43,661 nt of DNA, from the NCBI RefSeq assembly GCF_020176795.1, contig NZ_JAIUKE010000007.1, forward strand, positions 1 through 43,661. The letters are read 5' to 3'. Of this stretch, positions 31,968 to 39,760 are shown piece by piece. The stretch comes from Streptomyces sp. 8L (GTDB lineage Bacteria > Actinomycetota > Actinomycetes > Streptomycetales > Streptomycetaceae). Made by a program: the position numbers and the translations under genes. Numbering within the stretch: the stretch's first letter is position 1; the number at the start of each line of letters is the position of its first letter. Under the pieces are notes generated by a model. That model did no database searches, had not been told where the DNA came from, and worked only from the letters and a program-made list of their open reading frames with translations.

Positions 31968-32627
31968 GTGCACGAATTCGTCGACAACCTGTCGGTCTAC
32001 CAGGAGGCGATCCGGCAGACGTTCTTCATCGTCCTCGTCTCCGTCGCGGCGGGCGGTCTGCTCGGGCTGGTCCTCGGTCTGGTGCTGTATGCGACGAGGC
32101 CGGGGAACCTGCTGGCCAATCGATCGGTGTTCGTGGTGGTGAACATCCTGGTGAACGTCGTGCGGCCGGTGCCGTTCGTGATCTTCCTGACCGCCATCCA
32201 GCCGCTCATGCTGCACACCATCGGTACCACGATCGGCACCAACGCCGTGACGTTCGCGCTGTCGCTGTCGGCGGCGTTCGCCGTCAGCCGCATCGTCGAG
32301 CAGAGCCTGCTCACGGTGGAGCCCGGTGTCGTCGAAGCGGCCAGGGCGTCGGGCGCGCGCCGGATCGCGATCCTGGTGACCGTGCTCGTCCCCGAGGCGC
32401 TCGGTCCGATCGTCCTCGGCTACACCTTCATCTTCGTCGCGGTGGTGGACATGTCGGCCCAGGCAGGCCTGTTCGGCGGTGGCGGGCTCGGGGACTTCGC
32501 GATCACCTACGGGTCGCAGCGCTACAACTGGCCCATCGTCTACATCACGGTGGCCACCATCGTCGTGATCGTGCAGGCCGGCCAGTTCCTCGGCAACTGG
32601 CTCGCACGGCGCGCCCTGCGCCGCTGA
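31968..32627 (+). CDS. metI: MetI-like ABC permease
   Basis: The 219-residue inner-membrane permease has five predicted spans. The coupling loop (VEPGVVEAARASGARRIAILVTVLVPEALG) has the EAA-type sequence typical of MetI. NVVRPVPFVIFLTAIQPLM and GGGGLGDFAITYGSQRYN are also family hallmarks. GTG 31968 is preceded by GAGGAGGAA. It is the last gene of metQNI. The Cys leader peptide upstream suggests the operon answers to sulfur amino acid supply. Confidence 0.92.
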   Translation: MHEFVDNLSVYQEAIRQTFFIVLVSVAAGGLLGLVLGLVLYATRPGNLLANRSVFVVVNILVNVVRPVPFVIFLTAIQPLMLHTIGTTIGTNAVTFALSLSAAFAVSRIVEQSLLTVEPGVVEAARASGARRIAILVTVLVPEALGPIVLGYTFIFVAVVDMSAQAGLFGGGGLGDFAITYGSQRYNWPIVYITVATIVVIVQAGQFLGNWLARRALRR

Positions 32628-32751
32628 GCCGCTCAGCGCCCCGCGCCGGCCCTCGGATGCCGGAACCCGGTGGGTCTTCGGCCGATGGGCGTCGGAGCGG
32701 GACCGGCCGGACGAGGACCGGCGCCCTCGGCACGCCGGTTTGCCATGTCGT

Positions 32752-32777
32752 GCAACGTGGGGCGCGCCGCCGTCGTA
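32752..32777 (+). promoter_or_regulatory. ECF-type promoter, copy A
   Basis: GCAACG, 13 bases, CGTCGTA. The same elements with identical spacing lie before the sigma-factor gene (33932-33957). It probably drives the metalloprotease gene and is recognised by the neighbouring sigma factor. Confidence 0.55.
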
Positions 32778-32824
32778 GAAGAGGTGTCCGTGTGACCCCT
32801 GCCTATGACGAGAGGTGCATATCT

Positions 32825-32935
32825 GTGAGAGCGACCACCGCACGAGACCCCGAGTTCAGTGAACGCGTGAGCCCATGACGTACCGAACTCGTACGCGGCG
32901 CGGACCTCTTGCCCTCACGCGCCCCGGGCCCCGGC
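32825..32935 (+). pseudogene. Relic of the 5' end of an ECF sigma-factor gene
   Basis: Base for base, without indels, 32747-32896 aligns to 33927-34076 (offset 1180), the promoter and start of the sigma gene. Codons read VRATTARDPEFSERVSP, then TGA at 32876 where the intact gene has CGA, then RTELVR as in the intact gene (STSEQDLEFSEYVRRRRTELVR). Similarity fades by about 32935. It is a duplicated, nonsense-inactivated fragment that leaves its promoter in front of the metalloprotease gene. Confidence 0.8.
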
Positions 32936-32945
32936 CGGGGGTTCG

Positions 32946-33815
32946 GTGACCGGCACGCCCACGCGCCGGCAGCGTGCCACGCCGTCGCACGGCGGAGACA
33001 TCCGGAACGGGACCTCCCATCGGCGCGCCCGCCGGCGCCGGGGGCCCCTGCTCGGCATCGTGGCGGCCGTGGCCCTGGTGGGCACCGCGTCGTTCCTGGT
33101 CAACGGGGCGCGGAGCGACGCGTCGAGCGGCCCGCCGCACGCTGCGAGCGAGACACACGTCACACCGTCCCGGTCGGCAGCGCGCAAACCGACACCCACA
33201 CCGACACCGCCGTCCCCGAGCCCGACTCCCACCGAGATCAAGGTCCCCGCGACCGGTCCCGGCACGTTCGAAACCGCTCAGGCATCCGGTGCGAGAGTCG
33301 GCCATGGGGCGAAGCTGCTCCGCTACAAGGTCGAGGTCGAGGACGGCATCGACGTGTCGCCGACCCAGGCGGCCAACGAGATAGCGGACATACTCGGAGC
33401 TCCCCGGGGCTGGACCCGCAACGGGACCTCCTCGTTCCAGCTGGTGAGTTCGGAGCCCTACGACCTGGTGGTGAAAATCGCGACACCGGGCACGACCGAC
33501 GCCCTGTGCTGGGCGGGGATACACCAGGACACCTCGGGCGAGTACGACTGCGAGGTACCGGGCGGGGTCGTGGTCAACCTCAAACGCTGGGTCAAGGGCT
33601 CACCCACGTTCGACGGGCCGATCCACGACTACCGGGCGCTGATCATCAACCATGAAATGGGCCATTTCCTGGGCTTCCAGCACCAGGCGTGCCCGGGGCA
33701 GGGAAGGCCGGCGCCGGTGATGATGCAGCAGATCAAGGGCCTGCACGGATGTGTCGCCAACGCCTGGCCCTATGACAAGAACGGCCATTTCGTCTCGGGC
33801 CCCCCGGAGCAGTGA
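32946..33815 (+). CDS. Membrane-anchored metalloprotease-like protein (DUF3152 type)
   Basis: The 289-residue protein has a basic N terminus, a signal or anchor segment (LLGIVAAVALVGTASFLV, about 35-52) and a Pro/Thr/Ser linker, then an extracellular domain. H236-E-M-G-H240-F-L-G-F-Q-H246 is the long zinc-binding HExxHxxGxxH motif of metzincin-like proteases. Surrounding stretches (YKVEVEDGIDVSPTQAANEIADIL, CWAGI, VVVNLKRWVKG, and CPGQGRPAPVMMQQIKGLHGC) fit DUF3152 proteins. No substrate is known. It starts at GTG 32946. It is expressed probably from the duplicated ECF promoter upstream, tying it to the sigma factor downstream. Confidence 0.85.
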   Translation: MTGTPTRRQRATPSHGGDIRNGTSHRRARRRRGPLLGIVAAVALVGTASFLVNGARSDASSGPPHAASETHVTPSRSAARKPTPTPTPPSPSPTPTEIKVPATGPGTFETAQASGARVGHGAKLLRYKVEVEDGIDVSPTQAANEIADILGAPRGWTRNGTSSFQLVSSEPYDLVVKIATPGTTDALCWAGIHQDTSGEYDCEVPGGVVVNLKRWVKGSPTFDGPIHDYRALIINHEMGHFLGFQHQACPGQGRPAPVMMQQIKGLHGCVANAWPYDKNGHFVSGPPEQ

Positions 33816-33931
33816 GCGATGAACAGTTCGCGGTGTGCGCGGTGGGGAGTGCGCTCAGGCGGAGGACCGGCCGGGAACCGGCCCCGCGTGCGTCGCGTCC
33901 GGTGTTCGACGAAAAGATATTCGAGCGTCGT

Positions 33932-33957
33932 GCAACGCGGGAGAGGGCGGCGTCGTA
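33932..33957 (+). promoter_or_regulatory. ECF-type promoter, copy B, before the sigma gene
   Basis: GCAACG, 13 bases, CGTCGTA, the same as copy A at 32752. GTG of the sigma gene lies 73 bases from the first base of the box in both copies. Autoregulation by the encoded sigma factor is the usual arrangement. Confidence 0.55.
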
Positions 33958-34004
33958 CAAGAGGTGTCCATGTGGCACGTGCCGACGCCGGAGGGTGCAG
34001 ATCT

Positions 34005-34511
34005 GTGAGATCGACCAGCGAACAAGACCTGGAATTCAGCGAGTATGTGCGAAGGCGACGCACCGAACTCGTGCGCCTGGCGACCCTCCTGCTGTCGGGC
34101 GACCCGAACAGGGCGGAGGACGCGGTGCAGGTGGCGCTCACCCGCCTGTATCTGGCCTGGCCCCGGATTCGCCCCGACACCCGGGACGCCTACATACGCC
34201 GTTGTGTGGTGAACGCGACGATAGACGAACGGCGCAGTGTCTTCCGCCGCCGCGAGCAGGCCCACGCGGAGGTTCCCGATGTGGCCTTCGCCGAGCTCGA
34301 CCTCGCGGACCACACGGGGCTCGTCGCCCTGCTCGCCACACTGCCCTCCCGGATGCGGGCCGCGGTCGTGCTGCGGTACGTCGAGGGGCTCGACGTGGCC
34401 GACACTGCGAAGGCACTGGGCTGCCGGGAGGGCACCGTCAGAAGCCAGAGCGCCCGCGGCCTGGAACGCCTCCGCGCCAACTTCGCCCGCCACGAGAACG
34501 CCTACGTCTGA
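34005..34511 (+). CDS. ECF RNA polymerase sigma factor, SigE family
   Basis: The 168-residue sigma-70-family factor has region 2 (FSEYVRRRRTELVRLATLLL, then GDPNRAEDAVQVALTRLYLAW) and region 4 (LPSRMRAAVVLRYVEGLDVA, then DTAKALGCREGTVRSQSARGLERL), separated by a short linker. The length and pattern match the Streptomyces SigE family of small ECF factors. GTG 34005 is chosen because GGAGGG lies nine bases upstream and because the duplicated relic aligns from the same codon. The next gene (34545) codes for a membrane protein that could be its anti-sigma partner. Confidence 0.92.
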   Translation: MRSTSEQDLEFSEYVRRRRTELVRLATLLLSGDPNRAEDAVQVALTRLYLAWPRIRPDTRDAYIRRCVVNATIDERRSVFRRREQAHAEVPDVAFAELDLADHTGLVALLATLPSRMRAAVVLRYVEGLDVADTAKALGCREGTVRSQSARGLERLRANFARHENAYV

Positions 34512-34544
34512 AAGGTGCAGGACCACACCATGGAGGAATCTCCC

Positions 34545-35240
34545 GTGCAGAACATGATCGACGCGCTCGGAACGCTCCGTACCACGGCCGCACAGCCCGA
34601 CCCCGGCACGGAACAGCTCGCAGCCGACGTCGCCCGCGGACATTCCGCGCTGAACCGCCGACGCCGCCTGCGGATCGCGGGCGTGGGCGTCACGGCCGCG
34701 GTCGCGGCGGCCGCTGTGACCGCCGCGGTGACCGGTCCCCTCGGTGGGCAGGCGCCGGACGTGGCGGCGCGGCACACCTCGCGGGTTCCGGTGTCGTCCG
34801 CGCCCGCGGTGCCGTCGAGCACGCTGGAGCTCGCCGCCTACACGGGCGCGCAGCCCGTCGGGTTCAAGGTCTCCACGCTTCCCAAGGGCTGGAAGGTGAC
34901 CTCCGTCAGCCAGGAGGAGTTCGTCGCCGTGCCGCCGGGGACGCACGAGAGCCCCTCGCCCCAGGGTGACGTCTCCTTCGCCAACGGCATCGCCGTCATG
35001 CTCCAGGGGCTCTCCCGGTTCCCCGCCGGCGCGTCCCTCACGAAGGTGACCGTGCAGGGCAGGACGGGCCAGCTGGGGCTCACCAGCGACAAAGAAGCCA
35101 CATGGCTGATGTTCCCGTCCGAGGCGAGCCAGAAGGTCCTGATCCAGGTGCCCGTCAAACTGGGCCTGACCAATGCGCAGATCGTCCAGTTCGCGCAGGG
35201 CGTCACCGCCACGAGCGACGCGAAGCCCGGCCTGGGCTGA
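34545..35240 (+). CDS. Membrane protein next to sigma factor, probable anti-sigma or sensor
   Basis: The 231-residue protein has a short cytoplasmic N terminus (VQNMIDALGTLRTTAAQPDP and on), an RRRR-type positive patch, one membrane span around 41-63 (IAGVGVTAAVAAAAVTAAVTG), and an external domain of about 150 residues with no family I recognise. Such proteins often follow SigE-family sigma genes and are presumed to hold or sense for them. No zinc anti-sigma HxxxCxxC motif is visible. GTG 34545 has GGAGGA seven bases upstream; ATG 34530 and GTG 34515 are alternatives. It begins 33 bases after the sigma gene. Confidence 0.7.
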   Translation: MQNMIDALGTLRTTAAQPDPGTEQLAADVARGHSALNRRRRLRIAGVGVTAAVAAAAVTAAVTGPLGGQAPDVAARHTSRVPVSSAPAVPSSTLELAAYTGAQPVGFKVSTLPKGWKVTSVSQEEFVAVPPGTHESPSPQGDVSFANGIAVMLQGLSRFPAGASLTKVTVQGRTGQLGLTSDKEATWLMFPSEASQKVLIQVPVKLGLTNAQIVQFAQGVTATSDAKPGLG

Positions 35241-35386
35241 GCGGCCGGCAGCCTGCTGCCCGGACGCCGCACGACGCCGGCGCCCGGGAGCGGCCCGCGC
35301 GGCGCCGCGGGTGGACCCGTTTTCTCGACGCGCCTGGGACGTCGCTGACCGGACGCCCGGGCGTGGTCTACGAGGAGGCGGCCGGA

Positions 35387-35419
35387 GCCGCACGGTGATC
35401 TCGACGATCGCCGTGCGGC
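35387..35419 (+). terminator. Strong hairpin terminator after the sigma operon
   Basis: GCCGCACGGTGATC and GATCGCCGTGCGGC pair over 14 positions (one T-G wobble) around a five-base loop, and TTTCGGCTTTG follows. Confidence 0.8.
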
Positions 35420-35548
35420 TTTCGGCTTTGACGGACGTGTCTGTGGCTGGAGTTCAGGCCGGCGGGCGTGGCCTGTTCGAGCGGACGTCGCCACGACAGG
35501 CGGCTCGCACCGGACCGGCACGCGAACCGCTCGGCGCGGGCGCCGCCA

Positions 35549-35697
35549 GATCCCGGATCAGGGATCAGGGATCAGGGATCCCGGATCAGGGATCACGGTC
35601 AGGAGTCCCGGATCAGGGGTCGGGAATCCCGGACCAGGGATCAGGAGTCAGGGTTAGGAATTTCGGTCAGGAATTTCGGTCAGGGATCAGGCAACAG
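35549..35697. repeat. Degenerate 7-base tandem repeats (GGATCAG/GGATCCC)
   Basis: About 20 imperfect copies of a seven-base unit alternate between GGATCAG and variants such as GGATCCC, GAGTCCC and AATTTCG. They end four bases before the stop codon of the SGNH hydrolase gene, in its 3' flank. Confidence 0.8.
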
Positions 35698-35700
35698 GGC

Positions 35701-36894
35701 TCAGTCGAAGAGCGAGAGGTCGACGGCCTCGGCGAGAGCCGCGTACCCCGCGTCACTGCCGTGCAGGTGGTCACCCATGTGCAGCCCGTCGCGGATGCGC
35801 GTCGGGTCGTCGGGGGCGCGCCAGACCGCGTCGAAGTCGAGCACGCCGTCGAAGGCACCGCTGGAGCGAATCCAGGCGTTGACCTGCTCACGCGCCTTGT
35901 CGCCGTCGGCCGAGTACATCTCCGAGCCCCCGTAGGGGGCGATGGTCGCGGCGTACGCCTTGGCGCCGTGCGCGCGGGCCCGGGAGGCAAGCTGGAGATG
36001 GGCCGCGACGATGTCGTCCACGGTGACGGGCGCGCCGGGAAACATGTCGAGGAACCCGGCCGTCTCCTCGGTGCGCGGGGCGAAGGAGAAGACAACGTCG
36101 TTGCCCACGGCGATAACCACGTGACCCAGACCGGGAGTCGACAGGATGTCCCGGTCGAAGCGGGCGACGGCGGCGGTGCCGATACCGTCGTTGAGGAGGC
36201 GGTTGCCCCCGATGCCCTGGTTGATCACGTAGGGCGTCGCCCCCTCTCGGGCCAGGAGCCGTTCGGCGAGCAGATCGGTCCAGCGGCGGTCCGCGCCGGG
36301 CGTGGAGCCGATGCCGTCGACGCGTGAGTCACCGAGGACGGCGATGGCTTTCGACGCCGTGGCGGTCTGCGCCTCCACGGCCGTGAGCAGGGCCCCCGCC
36401 GGCATCGGCGTGGCGTCCGCGGGAGTTGAGGCGTGCGGCGTGGCGTCGCCGGGGACGGTCCAGCCGAGTGCGTGGAAGGTCCCGTGGCAGGTGACGGTGT
36501 CGACCCGGCCGGGCAGGTAGAGGCTGATCACCAGCCGCGACAGGGCGGCGACCGGTATGTCGACGGGATCACTGAGCACGGGCGCTCCCGCCGGAACGGT
36601 CGTGAACGGCCGACCGCTGAACGTCACCGCTAGCGGGCTCCCCTCCCCGTCCCCGCCCTCGGAGCCCGCGACGGCGCCGGAGGCGGCGCCGAGGGTCAGG
36701 GGGGTCCCGCCGTACTCGTTGCTGATGCGCACGCGGACGCGGTGTCCGCCGCCGCTGACGCGCACGACCTGGCGCACCGTCGCGTTCTCAAGCGGCTCGA
36801 TGGAACTGACCGAGCTGTCGGGCGCTTGCGGCGAGGCGCCCCAGGTGCGGACCCAGTGCTCGGTGGTTGCGGGTCGGGTGATGCCGGAAGTCAT
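35701..36894 (-). CDS. SGNH/GDSL-family hydrolase
   Basis: The 397-residue esterase-like protein has an N-terminal beta-rich part (to about 185), then an SGNH domain. Block I is IAVLGDSRVDGIGS (GDSR in place of GDSL), block II INQGIGGNRLL, block III VGND, and block V GLHMGDHLHGSDAGYAALA with the catalytic Asp and His. The layout resembles secreted SGNH lipases of Streptomyces, but there is no signal peptide, so it may be cytoplasmic. ATG 36894 has GAGGGG upstream. It lies 54 bases after the FAD monooxygenase gene in a probable three-gene operon headed by a TetR. Confidence 0.88.
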   Translation of the reverse strand: MTSGITRPATTEHWVRTWGASPQAPDSSVSSIEPLENATVRQVVRVSGGGHRVRVRISNEYGGTPLTLGAASGAVAGSEGGDGEGSPLAVTFSGRPFTTVPAGAPVLSDPVDIPVAALSRLVISLYLPGRVDTVTCHGTFHALGWTVPGDATPHASTPADATPMPAGALLTAVEAQTATASKAIAVLGDSRVDGIGSTPGADRRWTDLLAERLLAREGATPYVINQGIGGNRLLNDGIGTAAVARFDRDILSTPGLGHVVIAVGNDVVFSFAPRTEETAGFLDMFPGAPVTVDDIVAAHLQLASRARAHGAKAYAATIAPYGGSEMYSADGDKAREQVNAWIRSSGAFDGVLDFDAVWRAPDDPTRIRDGLHMGDHLHGSDAGYAALAEAVDLSLFD

Positions 36895-36948
36895 GATCGC
36901 CCCTCAATGGTCGATGTCGTGGTGCGCGGTTCGCCGGATCGTGGGCTG

Positions 36949-38472
36949 CTACCGCCGCGGGCTGCCGAGCCATCGGGCCGCGGCCTCTTCGAACGTGTCG
37001 CTGTCGGAGGCGTGTTCACCGCCCCAGGCCACGACACCGTCGGGCCGGATCAGTACGGCCTCCAGCCCGAGGCCGTCGCGTACCGGACCGGACGCGTACC
37101 GCAGGCGGCCCCGCCAGCCCTCGGCAGCGGTCCGCAGGCCGTCAGTGCCGCTGAAGTCGAGCAGTACGCTCCGGCCCTCGTGCATCAGGTCGCCGAGGTG
37201 GGTGCCGTCCTCGAAGCGGAAGTCCGGGGCCGTGCGGCCGACGAGCGGGTGGCCACTTCCCAGGTCGTAGTGGTGGAACAGCCCGGACGTCCTGCGGTGG
37301 ACGTGTGTCGTCCCGGTGGGAGTGCTCATCAGGTCGAGGACCAGCTGCCGGAGGGCGGGAGCGTTGGGACCCGGCTTCATCGTCGCCACCTGGGCTCGCG
37401 ACCAGTCGAGGACGGACGCGCCAACGGGGTGGCGCTCGCTGGTGTAGGTGTCGAGCAGACCGTCGGGAGCGTGGCCCTGGACGGTCGCCGCGAGCTTCCA
37501 GCCGAGGTTCATGGCGTCGCCCAAACCGAGGTTGAGGCCCTGACCGCCGAGGGGGGAGTGGATGTGCGCGGCGTCTCCGGCGAGCAGCACGCGCCCCTGG
37601 CGATAGGTGGTCGCCTGCATGGCGCGGTCGGTGAAGCTGGAAGCGAGACGAACATCGGTCAGTGTCACATCGGTGCCCGTGATGCGGCGCAGGACCGACT
37701 GCAGGTGCTCGCGGGTCAGCGGCTTGGAGCGGTCGAACGTGCCGCCGTCGAAGTCCATCATGCCCAAGTACCCCTCCAGCGGGGTCCGCAGGTACATGCC
37801 GTTCGGGGTCAGGTTGAACCCGAGGGGCAGCCGCTCGGGCTCGGAGAGGGCGACCTGGGCTATATAGCCGGTGAACAGCGGCTCGGTGCCGACGAAGTCG
37901 AAGCCGGCGAGCGTGCGCACCGTACTGCGTCCGCCGTCACATCCCACCAGCCAGTGCGCCCGGAACTCGCGTCCGCCCGCGGTCGCGGTGACCGTCCGGC
38001 CGTCCTGGACCACGGCCGTGACGGGCGCGCCCCGTACGATCTCCACGCCGAGCACGGCGGCCCGCTCGGTCAGTACCGAGCAGACCGCTTCCAGGCTGGT
38101 CAAAAAGCCCTCCATGGCCGGTCCTGGCAGCCGGTCGGGGAGGGCGGCCACGTCGATGTCCGCCGCGTCGAGGGTCATGCCCGCGAAGTGGCTCACCTCG
38201 CGCGGGGCCGGCGCCCGGAGGGCTTCGGGGTCCGCGCCGACCTTCTTCTCGTCGACGCCGGAAGCCTTCGTCATGGCCGGCAGCAGGCCGCGGCGGTAGA
38301 AGGCCTCGGCGGAACCGGCGTTCAGCCCCCGCAGCCCGAGCGGCAGTGCCTTCAGCGGGGCGCTGGGTTCCTCGTCCCGTTCGAGGACCAGGACGCGGCA
38401 GCCGGACAGGGCGAGTTCGCCGGCCAGGAACAGGCCGACCGGGCCGCCGCCCGCGATGATGACGTCGTGCAT
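36949..38472 (-). CDS. FAD-dependent aromatic monooxygenase (PHBH/Rox-like)
   Basis: The 507-residue flavoprotein belongs to the class A aromatic hydroxylase family that includes polyketide hydroxylases and rifampicin monooxygenases. The N-terminal Rossmann motif is VIIAGGGPVGLFLAGEL, with ERDEE at the end of the second strand. The DG motif reads WLVGCDGGRSTVRTLAG and the second FAD motif VLLAGDAAHIHSPLGGQG, all intact. A C-terminal thioredoxin-like domain is present (from about 390). The substrate is unknown; drug inactivation or catabolism are both possible. ATG 38472 follows the TetR stop after 55 bases. Confidence 0.9.
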   Translation of the reverse strand: MHDVIIAGGGPVGLFLAGELALSGCRVLVLERDEEPSAPLKALPLGLRGLNAGSAEAFYRRGLLPAMTKASGVDEKKVGADPEALRAPAPREVSHFAGMTLDAADIDVAALPDRLPGPAMEGFLTSLEAVCSVLTERAAVLGVEIVRGAPVTAVVQDGRTVTATAGGREFRAHWLVGCDGGRSTVRTLAGFDFVGTEPLFTGYIAQVALSEPERLPLGFNLTPNGMYLRTPLEGYLGMMDFDGGTFDRSKPLTREHLQSVLRRITGTDVTLTDVRLASSFTDRAMQATTYRQGRVLLAGDAAHIHSPLGGQGLNLGLGDAMNLGWKLAATVQGHAPDGLLDTYTSERHPVGASVLDWSRAQVATMKPGPNAPALRQLVLDLMSTPTGTTHVHRRTSGLFHHYDLGSGHPLVGRTAPDFRFEDGTHLGDLMHEGRSVLLDFSGTDGLRTAAEGWRGRLRYASGPVRDGLGLEAVLIRPDGVVAWGGEHASDSDTFEEAAARWLGSPRR

Positions 38473-38527
38473 GAGAGCGTTCCTCCTGGAACCGGTGCGA
38501 GAGGGCCGGCCCGCCGGACGGGGCAGG

Positions 38528-39235
38528 TCAGCGGAGGCGGGTGAGGCCGTCGAGGATGATGGCGATGCCAGTGAGGAACTGCTCACGGTCGTCGTGGTCC
38601 ACCATCTGGCCGGCGATGGCGTGCATGAACGGGTAATCCTCGGGGGCGAGTTCCTGCCACGCCATGGACGCGGCGCCGAGGAACTCCCCGCGGTCCGCGT
38701 CGGGCTCGACACCGGAAGTGTCGCCTTCGACGCGGGCGTTCTGGCTGACGGCTCCGAGGATGTAGTGCACGAGCGTGGAGGCCGCGTCGAACCACGAGGC
38801 CCGCGGCACACCCAGCGCGCCCAGCTGCCCCCCGATCCTCTCGAAGATGCCCACCGTCACAGGACCCACCGGGTTGCGGATGATCTGAAGCGTCAGCCGC
38901 GTGGCGAGCCACTGGTGCTCCGCGATCGCGTCGAACAGAGCCAGCGCCGCGGCGCGGATCTCGTCCGCGGGCGCCTCCCCGGCCTGTGCGGGTTGCGTCG
39001 CCAGCGCGCCGGTGACGACCGTCTCGGTCGCGGCGTCCAGGAGGTCGTCCCGTCTGCCGACGTGGTAGGAGATCGCGCCGGACCCGGTGGCCAGGCGCTC
39101 GCTCAACGCCCGGGTGGTCAGCACGCCCTCGCCGCCCGAGTCGAGCAGCTCGATCGCGGCCTCGATGATCTGCTCCCGGGAGAGCACCTGGTTGCGCCGC
39201 TGAGCCCGGCGTTCCGACGTTGTCACGCCTCCCAT
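38528..39235 (-). CDS. TetR-family regulator, head of monooxygenase operon
   Basis: The 235-residue regulator has an N-terminal helix-turn-helix (LSREQIIEAAIELLDSGGEG, then TTRALSERLATGSGAISYHVGRRDDLL). The unusual YHV in the recognition helix region replaces the common YRHF or YWHF. The C-terminal part belongs to a TetR group often found beside flavin monooxygenases. ATG 39235 is used; a GTG nine bases in (39226) is an alternative with GGGAGG directly before it. Two palindromes at 39246-39280 lie just upstream and are the likely autoregulatory operators. Confidence 0.87.
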   Translation of the reverse strand: MGGVTTSERRAQRRNQVLSREQIIEAAIELLDSGGEGVLTTRALSERLATGSGAISYHVGRRDDLLDAATETVVTGALATQPAQAGEAPADEIRAAALALFDAIAEHQWLATRLTLQIIRNPVGPVTVGIFERIGGQLGALGVPRASWFDAASTLVHYILGAVSQNARVEGDTSGVEPDADRGEFLGAASMAWQELAPEDYPFMHAIAGQMVDHDDREQFLTGIAIILDGLTRLR

Positions 39236-39245
39236 GATGGCACGT

Positions 39246-39280
39246 TTGGTGCGCTGTGCCAACTTGGTGCAGTGCACCAA
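39246..39280. promoter_or_regulatory. Twin palindromic operators before the TetR gene
   Basis: TTGGTGCGCTGTGCCAA (39246-39262) and TTGGTGCAGTGCACCAA (39264-39280) are 17-base palindromes separated by one base. The second is almost perfect. They are 11 to 45 bases from the TetR start and probably bind two dimers of the encoded protein. Confidence 0.75.
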
Positions 39281-39309
39281 ATGGCGCACGGCGCGGCACT
39301 TCACTCGGC

Positions 39310-39560
39310 AGGCGCGCGGGAATCGGTACGGGTCGCACGCGCCGAGCCCGCCTGGTGGGGCCCGCCCGGGAATCGCCTGGGAATCGCTGCGGGTCACAGG
39401 TCGCGCCCGTCTGCCGGAGCCCGCTCGTGCAGATCGCACGCCGCGCCCGTCTGCTGCGGCCCGCCCGGAAACCGGGCTCGCGGGGCCCCGGAACCTGGAC
39501 TCCGGTGTCCTGGAACCGAGGCTCGCGGTGTCCCGGAACGAGGGGCTGGCGATGCCCCGG
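39310..39560. repeat. Decayed GC-rich tandem repeats
   Basis: Blocks such as GGAATCGSTRCGGGTC and CGCGCCCGTCTGCYG recur several times in 39310-39470, and CCCGGAACC-like units follow to about 39560. Periods vary and copies are degraded. No gene is evident. Confidence 0.55.
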
Positions 39561-39695
39561 CCCCGGGCTCGACGGGCGTGGCCTCGCCCGCAACGGAGTG
39601 CGCCTCGCGGCGGCCCCGGACGCGGGCCGGGTGAACCGATTTATGGCGGTCCCGTTTATTGACGCCGCATAACCGCAATGATTCACTTCGTCCCT

Positions 39696-39707
39696 GAGAG
39701 CGCTCTC
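39696..39707 (+). promoter_or_regulatory. LacI-type operator GAGAGCGCTCTC
   Basis: This perfect 12-base palindrome has the GCGC centre typical of LacI-family sugar regulators in Streptomyces. TTGACG at 39659-39664 with TTCACT 17 bases later could be the promoter. The beta-helix gene begins 53 bases downstream. The regulator is not in the window. Confidence 0.6.
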
Positions 39708-39760
39708 TCGCGGTTGGGCCAGCCGCATTCGCCTTCCCCGTCCACCCTTCAGGGAGAGCC

